A DNA stretch of 64,000 nucleotides, taken from Sclerurus mexicanus. Its lineage: Eukaryota; Chordata; Aves; Passeriformes; Furnariidae. Positions 29,801 through 41,800 of the stretch are shown piece after piece. The position numbers were made by a program, and so were the translations under genes. The notes below the pieces were generated by a model, which was not told where the DNA came from, did no database searches, and saw nothing but the letters and a program-made list of their open reading frames with translations. The DNA lies in NCBI GenBank assembly GCA_013396755.1, contig VWZF01006058.1, forward strand, positions 382,816 through 446,815. The letters run 5' to 3'. Each line of letters opens with the position of its first letter. Position 1 is the stretch's first letter.

Positions 29801-32800
29801 GCAGCTGAGCCCGAGTTCACCCCCTGCAATCTTGCTCAATTCAGCAATTAAAGCAATTAGTAGCACCTAACACTGCAACAGTCTGTGCAAGTCAGGGAAG
29901 CAGTTATCAAGGAGGAGAGATCTCCCATGTTCCTGCTCAGAGCCTGTATGGCTTCTCTTCTGCACCACTCCTGGGGGGTAGAAGAGGGCAGACAGGCAGA
30001 GATGCCCTGCTGAGGTTGGAAATCTGCCAGGCGATGTACTTGGCTTCCAACAGAGAACAAAAACCAACATAACCAAGGAAAACAGGAGACAAAGCAAACA
30101 TTAATTTTCCCTCAGTGTATTTCCATCCAACGAAACCTGTGCAATCAACCCCTGAAGTCACAGTAAATTGTAATATCCACAGGATCTTAGAACAAGGGGC
30201 TCACAGCTCAGCTACCTGCTATTGCTCACTTGGCTTTAAATCTCTCTTTTGCCTACCTTCCATTTGATGCTCCTGAATTCTTGCTTTTCTTGGCAGAGAC
30301 AGCTAATAACTGGGCACTGCCCACACTCTCCTTTCTACCCAGAACTCCACAGCTCTTTCAAATCTTCCCTAACCCACCTTTATAGATTTACAGATAAAAG
30401 AATCCAGAATAAGGTGCATTTTACACGAGCAGAGCAGGGACACAGTGGATGTGCAACACTGCCCTGTGAGTGAAGCATAACTTGCACCTTCCTGGCTTAG
30501 GCTGGCCTTGCAATTCCAACAGTATCCCCTCTATCCAACTTACCATTACATTGCACAAGGAGCACTGTTTCTTTCGTTCATACGGTGTGAGCTTCGGTGC
30601 ATAATCAGTGTTAGCATGTCTTCCACTACTTAACTCAGCTGCTTTCTCTTTCCTTTGTTCAATTTGTTCCATGTGCCTTCTAATACTTTCATCATGCTGA
30701 ACGGAAAACAATCAAAGCAACAAAGAAAAACCACACTGAATTACAGTGGCATTAAACTGTGCACAACAAATCGACGTGTTTTTCAGGTCATGTATCCTTT
30801 TATACCTTCAGCTGAATCTTCTTCTGTAGTTCTTCCATGGCTTCTTGCTGAGCTGCAGTAAGAGCTGCCAACCTCTCTTCTCGATCTCTAACCAAAAGAG
30901 AAGTAGGGAGAAATTGTAATAACGTAAAGCATGGATAACACTGACAGATTTCTGTTTGAAAAGGAGAACAAGAACCTCCAAAAATGAAACTGAAGATGGT
31001 TCTGCAGAAAAGAAAAACAACAAAAGCAACTCAGTTAACAAAGAATACAGATGTTTTCATTTGAATGATTTAATAAAGTCACACACTTGAACCTTTGTAG
31101 CAGAACCTGGGTCACACTTGAGTCCAACCCAGAGCAAGGACAGTTAATATGATGCTAGAAAACAGTGATGAATGTGAGACCCTGTCACCACTTGCATTCT
31201 TCAGCCAGTGGCTGCAGTCAGTGAACCAAAGGGCAGGAGGGGAATGGTAAACTGAAAAAACACTTGAGAGCACTGAGGGCAGCATGTTTTACAAAATGCT
31301 TGATCAGTGGAAGTTTGATTATAGAAACTTGCAGATAAAGCTGACTGACATCAAATGGTACAGCTGTGAGTGATAAACTGGTGCTCTGGAATATTGCAAT
31401 TCTGAATGTTCAAGATGCTAAAGGACAGCAAGAGAGGAGGCATTTATCTGTCACCTCCTCCATGTAACTGCAGTCAGGACCTGCTGTGCTCACTGAACCT
31501 GTCTGCCCTACGTGCCTCTTCCCAAAACTGAACCATGCCTCAAACTTCAGTTCTCTTCATTTTGAGCAGCTCTTCTTCCCATCCCCACCACAGAACTCAT
31601 GCATGTGGATGCCACAAGAGCCTGTGAATCCCCCAAGCATCACCTCTTGAAGAGACTCGGGGTTCTTCCCTGTCAGAGAAAAGGAGGTATAACTTGATCT
31701 GTTACTATAATGACACACAATTAATCAGAAACCTGCAGGTAACAGTTTCATGAAGAACAACTTCCCAGTGATCAGCAACCCAAGGGAGATATTAGATCTT
31801 GAAAAGGAAGAAAGTCAGCTACTCATGCTGTTTGTACAAGAAGAAATGGGATGGGAGAGAAACACTTCTCCCAGAAGCCTGGCAGCTCTGAAGACATAAC
31901 AAAAGCCTGAGTAAAACTGAGCTTGAAGAAGTCATTCAAAGCCATCAGTCGCCTTTTTAAAAGGCATTCTAAAATTAAAGTAGCTTGAGTGACAAAACTA
32001 GAAAGGCTTACATTAAGGAATAGCCCCCAAACTGCAATGGGTTTTGTTATATATGGATTTCTGGTTTTTTTCAAACATAAATCTGACAGAAAAACCAAAA
32101 TAATTTCTGTAAAAGTAGAAGGCTCAGATAAAGCAGTACTTTAAAACAAAAGCCTCAGAACTATAAAAGCAGGTAGGAAAGAAGACAGGAGAGGAAGTAA
32201 GCCAAATGATAAACACTGAGCAACTGTTCTTCCAGAGAGAACAAGTGAGCTCTTCCAACTGCCATGGGCGTGCGGGGTGAGGGAGAGCTGATGGATGAGA
32301 AGCATTAGGTAGTGCACGTGCTCTCTCCCCTGAGGTATCCAAAAAAATCTGAACTGCAGTATTTGGTTTTGTTTTAAAGTGCTTCTGAGTCACACCACGA
32401 GCTGAAACAAAACACAACTAACACATGACCCAAACCCAAAGCTTATTTTAGCTGTTTTTTTCAGTTTGCGGTTTTATGTATTTGTTTAATGCTATAAACT
32501 ACAACAAATTAGTATCATTGCATACTTTGGGTTAATAGCACTTGAAACAAAATTCTCAAGTTTCTATTTATAAAGCATCAACATTACTCCTGCACGAGCC
32601 CTTCTGAAAGCATTCTTTTTACTTGGTTAGGGCACATCATACAGTTTTATGATTTCTATTGACAGGAACAACACTTTCCATACTATGGATTTCAACTATC
32701 TAGAATATAAAATACTTTGAAATTGCCACTAAAACTTCACTGGAAACAAGTTAATGTACCATGAGGGCAGAGGGGCTTTTAAAGTCAGTTTTAAGTACAC

Positions 32801-35800
32801 TATTCCTTTCATACAGATGCTTTAATCACCACCAGATGCACATGGTAAAGCTTATACTGAAGAAAATTTAAGAAGATATTGCAAAAATTACTTGTTCCAG
32901 CAAGTATTAAATCTTCAGGATACAAGTTAAATGCTAGCAGCAGGAAAGAAACCTGACAAGACACCAAATGATACCCCAAGGTTCCACCAACACATGCTGA
33001 AATCCAGGAAGGAAGGGACACCACAGCCAACTTCCCGTCAAGCTCATCCCTCCCTGAACTTCGAAACCAGGACACTGAATCCTCCTCTAATTCTGCAGCG
33101 TCAGAGAAACATCAGAACTCTTATTAAGGACGTGTAATGACATTCTGACATAACAGATTGAAAGACACCACACACACATATCTTTCCTACTCTTTCCTAG
33201 AATTATCAAAAAAAAAAGAAAAAGAAAAAAAAGAGCAAAATCTGTCCTGTGTAATCAGCATCTGGCAAAGAAAAACAAGTGCAAGCACAGTTCTGCAGTA
33301 TCAAGAACAAAGTGTTTGAAAACTGAGTTAGGGCAGCAAACACAGAGGAAATTTGCTGACACACAACACTTGCAGAAGGAAAATGGGAACTGCTGTTCCT
33401 CACATATCATAAGGAAATAAATGGGGTGCAACAAAGGGAAGAGGCAGATTTAACACAGCCTAAACAAAAGAGCAAAGAATTACGTGGTTGGAGCTGTTAG
33501 ACAAGTTCTAGCTGTAGGAGACCTTAGAAGACAAAGATGTCAGTGGGACAATTACCTCACATTTGCTTACTGTGAGGGTTTCCTCAAACTCCAGAAAGGT
33601 GCAGAAGCCTCACACATGCAGTGCCTACCTTCCCCAAACAGCATAACCACATTTTCCCTAATCTTCCTTGAGTGTCTGTGAATAAGATACTGCAGGATTC
33701 ATTCCAGCTCACTGTATCTCCTTGTGACTTTGGCTCAATACACTGAGGAAAGGTCCATGAGGTCCTGGGAAGGGCTGTAGATCCCATCCAGAATTCATTA
33801 CACATCTAATGGAAAGCTGAATCAATTTATGATGTTACTCATGACTTCAGAAGATGAAAGGTGATCGAGACACTTCTGAAGATTCTACTTGGAGGAAAAA
33901 TACTCTCTTTGTGACAATTCCGAAGAAATCAAGTGTTGACAACAGAAATGTGTAAAGAACCATTAGTAACACCTGTCACAGAAAAAAAAATGTAACTTCT
34001 ACCTAGATTTTATGAAATGCTTGTAGAAGGGAACTGTGGGAAAACAGGGAGCACTAGGAGGTCAGTACAAACAGAATTCAGCAAATTAAACCAGCAGAAC
34101 ACAGCTGCCCTGCATCAGACTTGAAAGGAAACCTCACTCACAACCAGTGTTCACTCTGCACTTCATCTCTGGCACAAAAGAGAGAGAAGAGCCCATGTGA
34201 AATCCCTTTTGTGAACTTCTGATTATGGGCAAACCATAAACCAAGTAGTTAATAGGCAGTAGAATTAATGAAGCCCGATTCCCCAGCTTTGTGCTTCACA
34301 AATGTGATCTCTGGTGTCTCCAACAAGGTGAAATCAAATTGATGTCAGTAAGTCCAGAAGTTACTGGAGAGTGGAGGAAGTGGGGAACACAGGAACATTA
34401 ATCTTGTTTCCTTTGAAAACTAAGGTAAAATATGACGAACATCCTAAAATACAGACTTGCATCTGATATGGTGCATCTACCTAAGGATTACAAAAATCTA
34501 TTACAGAATTTATGATGCCTCACCTGATTTCTCCTCTCAAACCGCTCGTCAGGAATAGCGATTGATGCCACCTTTAAAACCCCTAAGCCTGACAAGCCAG
34601 GAGGGCACTGCTGTTCTGGGGAAGGGTGAGGGGCAGGGAGCCAAAGACAGGACTGCCAAGTTACCTGGCCCTCTCCCGGGCTGCATCCTCTCGCGCTTTT
34701 TCCTTCTCCTGCCTCTGCTGTTCAATCCGCGCCTCCTGCTCCTTCCTCCTCATCAGCAGCTCCTCCACCCGGGCCTGACGCTCCGCTTCCAGCGCTCTCT
34801 TGCGCTCCTGCCAGACAAAAGCAAATTCCCACTGGTCTTTTAAAAAAACCCAAAAAATAATTAAGACCCCCTGTATTTTAACACCTGCTTACGGCACTTC
34901 ATCTTTCAGGACGGAGTGAGAACCGTGTTCTAGGAGCTAAAAGAATGATAAGCAAATATGAGCATATTCAGAAAGCCTGAACACACACAAAGCACAGCTG
35001 CATGAGCTAACCTTCCCATTAATTAACCACGTATTTTGCTCATTCCGAAGAAGTTTATGCGATATAAAATCTTACTAATCTAGTTAATCAGCAAGATTAA
35101 CATTTTAAACATCCTACAGGATACAGGCAACGCAGAAGTAACAAAAACATAAGGCTTTGCTCAACTGTTAAACAACTTGTGCATGGCAAGAACACAGCAG
35201 GAAGCATCAGCTTGATCCTGGGTGTGGCAAAAAGGATACAAAGAGAACAGTGTGGTCGTAAGTGGGATTTAGGGCTGAAATCCTGCCTGCAGTGTCTGTT
35301 CAACTGCCAGCCTAAGAAGAGCCCAATGCCTACACAACCCAGGAAAAGGGCTAAACACAGGCTAGAGAGAAGTCAGAGTTAAAAGAAACCAAACCCACAC
35401 AAAGCAATTCAATGAAGCTGCATTCTGGAAAAAGGGAATGTAGGTAACTACAAAAAACAGGATCACTGGGATTAGGTCTTTAATAAATAATTTGGATGGG
35501 TAGTTTTCTCTGATAATGTAATCAACGCTTAGAAATCCAGAAACTTTTAAATAATCTACCAAAAGAGTTTTATCCAGCCCTTTTGGAGTATCTTTTGTCT
35601 CAAAAAATGGACTCAGAAGCACTGAAGTCAGAAACATGCCCCATTTTTCAACAAGGAAACAGGATCAGCTTCTGAGGCTAAGAACTAAGTTCTGGCAGAA
35701 ACTGGATCCCGAGCTGATCTACACTTGTGGTGATCTGAGGTTTGGAGAGAGAGAGACAGGTGGAGTCTGGATAAGAACAAAGCTTGTTTTAGATTCTGAC

Positions 35801-38800
35801 ATGAAGAACAGTACCAAAAAAGTGGATGAGTGGAGGCTGGGAAAACCTAGTACTGAAGTGCTGCATTAAAACACAAAATCCTGTTACCACTGAAACATTT
35901 CAAAGCAGAAACATGCCAGAACACGCTTTTCCACAGCTGACCAAAGGAGGCAGGAGAGACAGAGCCAAAGGAAACACAAGGCACAGGTCGCTGTGCCCCT
36001 GCAGCTGCAGACCCATCAGACATACCTGAACTGCTTCATCACGCGCTTGTTTCTCCTCCTGCCTTCGCTGACGCTCCTCTTGTAACTCATTCAAACGCTG
36101 CTCGTACTCCTTGAGCTTATTCAACACATCATGGCGTTTGTTCTGAGCTTCCAAGGTGTTTATAAATGCAATTTCATTCACCTGCAAACAATCAGAAAAA
36201 GAAAACACCTGAGAAGCTGGAAAAGGTCTCATTGTTAGGGAATTCCATCCATTTGATAATGAAACTGGTGGGACATTTCTCCAGAATGGGCTGGAAAACT
36301 ACCAAGCTGAGAATAAGGGTTTAGGGTTTTTAATGTGATTTTTTGCTTTGTTTGTTTTAAACACACAGCCCATGGAATATAAAAAGAGAAATTGAATTGT
36401 ATCAGAAAAACCAAGACACTTTAGGTAAAATAAAGAAAAGTCTTCCCAATTCTCTCAGACTTCATCAATCCATTCTCTCATTCATAATATGTAGAATGTT
36501 AAGATCCAGATGGCTAAATCAGTAAGATAAATAAGTGCTAGTAAAATCCAACAGGTCTTTTGATATCGAACTCTAAATATATGTGTACTTACTGATTAAA
36601 AAAGTGAATTTATACAAGGTATGAATGAGAAAAAACCAAGCAGGCTCATGGTCTTCATATCCATATAACCTGCTTCATGAACATACACCACCTTTTCCAA
36701 CCACAGGACAGCACAACACACAAGAACAAAAAACCAGTAAGAAAAAGCTGGCTTAAAAGAACTTTAAAATGTACAATAAAAAACGAGTAAAGAGAACATA
36801 CAAGAACAGACAACAACAGATCACGTAAAGGGTAGCAAGGTAATATTTGTAGCTTTGTTTACTGACTGGAATCCATTTACAAAATGGATTTTACAGGTCA
36901 CTAAACAAGCAAGCACTGGGAATTCAGATAACCAACTGGGCAGTAACAGTTACCATGGTCTGCAGTTATCCTACTCATCAGCTCTTTCTCTAAAGCCTTC
37001 TGGCCCAGTTAACCTTTATTGCCACAACACAAGAGCCTCACGAGGCAGCAGATCTTACACATTTAAACACACACAATATTTGAAACATCTGCTTATCTGG
37101 GGAATTATGGCGAGTGTGATTTAGTTAATATAATTACAGGAGTCACAGTGTGCAATGAAAGTCACACAGTGTAATGAAATAATCATGAAGGTACGTTAGA
37201 CTGAATTAGGCAGTCTAGAAATCATTTTCATCCCAGAGACAGAAACAGCAACTAAGTAAAAAAGCTACATCTGTTTTGCTGTGCTCATCCTGAAAAAGAC
37301 AGATGAACAGCTGCATCAGCCACAGCTGAGATACATCCCGTAAGAAAATATTTCAGCTTTAAAGAGATAGGAAAAACAGTCGTTCAAATAAAATATTTCA
37401 TTTATGCTGCACTGGTTTTGGCTGGCAGAGAGTTAATTCTCTTCAGAGTAGTTACCGTGTTTTGGATTTGTGCTGGTAGCACAGGGATGTTTTAGTTCCT
37501 GCTGAGCAGGGCTTGCACAGTGTCAAGGCCAGCTGACCAAAGGGATATTTGAGCCCACAGGACATCACGTGCAGCGACTAAACCAGGGGCAGGTTGGCAG
37601 GGCTCATGGCTCAGGGACTGGCCATCGTGTTCTTTTGCAACACTTGTCTCCCTTGGGTAGTCTTTATTTTCCTTTTCCTTCCAATTGATTTCCCTCCCCA
37701 CTTATGAAACTGGTCCTATGCCAGCTCATGAGATTTCTCACCTTTACACTTCTGATTCTCTCCCCTGTCCCACAGGTGTGTGCAGGTGTGTGTGGTGCTT
37801 AGTTGCTGGCTGGGGTTAAACCATGAAAATGTTTGTCAAAGTCATAAGAATGAGGCAAACCAAACAGCACCCATCTAGAGCTCCTCTTATGGAATTATGT
37901 ATTAAGTCAGAAAAGCAATAAACAAAATGCTTATTTTAGAATAAATGCAGGTTTCTGTCTATTTCCAGATGCTTAACAAGATAAGTAGTACAAAACAAAG
38001 AACCAGAACTACTGTTTAAGGACACAGAGAGCTGGATCCAGAACAGATGTTTAACAAAGGAGAAGAGCAATGAACTCCCCTCCCTTCTATTTCTACATGC
38101 TGAAAAGCAGAGAACTAATAATCAGATGTTCTACTCCTTCCAGGACTAGACATCACCAAAAATGCTGCTGCACTCTATGAGGAAGAAAAGCAGCAAGACA
38201 ACTATCAGCTCTCTACTTCAACCCATTTTTTTTTCCAGTCCAGCCCACCACGATGTCTAATAACAGGTAATTAATTTTAAATTCATACTAGAGAAAAATG
38301 GTCCGTTCAGACATCAGCACTTACCTGCTTCATAGGTCACATGTGCTCACATCTAACTCACATCATCCTTCACAACCCACTCGTGAGCACACTGGGGCAC
38401 AACACAGACAACAGCATAACTATTAAACAGTTCCTCTTTAAAACCAAGTAACTTACCTTAGCTTCTTCCTCCTGTGCTTTTTTCACAATTGCTTGTAGCT
38501 GCACTTCACGTTTGAATTCTGCGTGGAGTAACTTCTCCTCCATCATCCTGCGTCTTTGATCCAATAATTCTTCTTTCCATTTCCTTACATCTTTCTCCTA
38601 CACAGAACGAGGAAATGTGTTACTAATACAGCACCTGAAAACAGGGCCTGAATTTTCCTCAGGATTTGCTAATGCTTGACGCTTTCTTCACAGTCATAAA
38701 ATATTTTCATGCCCTACACAAAGCCTGCATTAAGTTTAACCCAAAGTACACTGCTTGGGGTTAAACACCCAAACTGCTTCAGTGTGGTGAGTTTTAGTAT

Positions 38801-41800
38801 TTCTGTTGGATACATGCAACACATTTCTGCTTTTCATGCCTTCCTTGAGTCTGAGACAGTCTAGTATGCTACCAACACTCCTACAGAAGTCCATGACTTG
38901 AAATAATGCTTTCTTTAATAGCTGTGATGGACAAGTCAGCTGTGAAAACTACATAAGCTCAGACACAGATGAAAACTGCATTTCACCACTGGTTTTAATC
39001 TCTAACACGTCTAGACTTTGTGGAAAAAACCATGTTTTCTGAAAGGCAGCAGAGCAAGTCTTTATATTACAGAAAGCTTACCCTCTCCATTAATTTTTGA
39101 AGCTTCAGTGTCTTTTCTTCACGTAACTTTTCTCTCAGCTGTTGAGCTTTCATTTGTTTCTCTTCATGTTTCTTTTTGGATTCTGCTATTGTTCTTTTAA
39201 TAAAAACCAAAGCAGAGCAAAAGCAAGTGAGACAATATTAACTGACAGCGTAGCTAACGTTTCTATGTAATTTCAGCAAGAAAAAAACCAGGCCACTGGA
39301 GGGCAAATACTCCCTGTAAATATGAACACCGTTCTTCTAGACTGAAATCTCTATTTGGTGGACAACGCAGCACAAGCCTAGTCCACTATGAAAAGATACC
39401 CCTGGAGCTTTCTGTAAGCCTTTGCACCCCCAGGCTTAGGGTAGGTTTAAGGAGAGTTCCCAGCAGCCCCGGGGCTGGCTGCCTGCTCTCCCTGGCCAGC
39501 ACACCCGGGGAACGAGCCCAGAACCTTTTGCGCGAGGGCGACGACAGCTTCTCGTGCATGTGTATGCCGTGGCCAGGGGGCCGGGCCGGCTCTTCCTCCG
39601 CTCTGTCTCCCCAGGAATTGCTCTGGCGCCACGACTCACGGGCTGCACGGCAAGAGAACAAAGGCGTGGATCAGTTCAGCGCGCTTTTCTACGAGGAGCA
39701 CTACTAACAAGCACTAGCTCCTCCTGAAGTCCCCTCTCGGATGGGTTCCCTCGGGCCTAGGTGAAAACACAGACTGAGGAGTCCCTCATTCCTGTGCATT
39801 TTGATGGTTAAGGATTTTATTACTTTTATCCAAATGTTAAGACAAAACTGGATAAGAAAAACGTAAAATTCTAATAGAGGGGTGGGTAAAGAAAGCTGAA
39901 GAACAAAGACACACGGAGATAGTTTGAACACACAAACCATGCACCTCTCCTCAGAAAATAACATAACCTGGAATAATATTTAGGTGTTGGGGGAAACTTC
40001 CGAAACCACAACTGGCCATGAGTAAAATGGGCATTTTTCTAAATTTCTGGCTGTCATTTCCATGTAAGCACAGTAATAAATGAAAATTTACCTTCATAAT
40101 CTGCCAGAACATCATTCCAGTCCATAGACAAACCACAGAAAGATATGCTTCCATTGCCCATACTAGCCTGAAATTTAATATGAACCAGACAGTGAAAACA
40201 TAAACCTTAACTCACAGGTGTACACACACATTGAACAGCGCCAAAATCAGCAACATTCAGCAACGTTTCCAAACTGAACTGGTCACCCCAAAGTCAGATG
40301 TGTTCCTGCTCTTTCTGGCAGTATAAATAGAGCCTTTGACTCCCCCTGGTCCTGTGTGGGAGCAACGAAGGTAACAGGTCTCAGTTTCCCCCTTTCTGCA
40401 CCCGGGACAGGCAGCAGGACAGTGGCTGCAGCATCACAGGGCTCTGTACCACTCAGCTGCACTGTGATACGAGTTTAGTGAGAGATAATATACCCTAGCA
40501 TGGCATAATTAGTACCTGACACTACTTACTTCACGTGTCAAACAGGTTATATTAATGCCAGAGCAAATCCTAACAAATTCTATATTCCTCCTCCTCTGAC
40601 AGCAGAGACAGCTTGCATTTGGGTCCATTAAAATCCACTGGCCACTCACAGAGAAGTCGCTGTCGTTGTCAGTCTCGATGTTGATGTCATTGTTCTCCTC
40701 GGCTTCAATCTCCCGGGTTAACTGCTCCTCCTCTGCAATAGCACTGGCAATAGCTTCTTCATTTGCCTTTTCCAGCCGATCCGCTAACTCTTCTTTCTTA
40801 GCGAGCACTTCTGCCATGGACTGCACGGAACACGACACCAGGAAAAAGCCCCAGATCAGCAGCAGGCACAGAAGAGTGGATTCCATGTAGTTAACATCAA
40901 TTATAGGATATTTTGTTCAACTTCTCATTACTGTAATTCTCTTACTGCTCTGTTTTGTGAGGGTAACTGAAATATAAACCCCACTAAAACTGTTAGGTAC
41001 TATTAACTCATTTAATAGCTACGTGAACACTTATGAAATCAATTATCATTCACATAATTCCAAAATGCATTAGACAAACACCGTCATTAAAAGCAACAAA
41101 GGCAGTTCTTCTGTAATTATTGTTTTAAATACCCACTCTTAGGGACTGAGCAAGACATACTGAGACATTAATGCATGGCCTGCTGTTATCTTTTCAAATG
41201 GAATCATGCTCCAAAGTACTATTTAAAGATGAAAACTATCTGCATGAACTGTATCTGGAAACTTTACTGTAGTTAATACAATGGAATTTAAGGTTATCCT
41301 TGTTTTTCAATGCGAATGACAAGAGAGTGAGGCAAGAATGTAAGCCTGAAAATGCTGACTGTCTTTTCCTTCTCTGGTGACCAGTTCATTTTCACTTCAG
41401 CAACCAAACAATGTGCCACAATACACAAATGGGTGTTTTAGAGCACTGTAATACAGAGCAGTAAAATGCTTCCAGGAGACACAGATCCCACCAACCCGTC
41501 AGCATCCTCAGGTGTTACTGAGTGAGCATGTGGGACTATGTCAGTGGATGAGCTGCTAGAAATCAGCTCTAAAAGCAAACAGGTACTTGGCCTGGCAATT
41601 ACCTAGCAGGAGTCCAGCCTGTGAAAGATGTTAAAGGGAAAGTGATTCACAGGAAAACCTGTGCAAATCAGAATTTTAACCTGGTTTCTGAAAACAAACC
41701 AAACCAAACCCCCCAAAACCAGCAAAACAAAGCAAAACATAACCTGGTCTTTTAACCTGGATTTTATGAAGCAATAGTGCAACTCTCCTCTCAGAGAATC

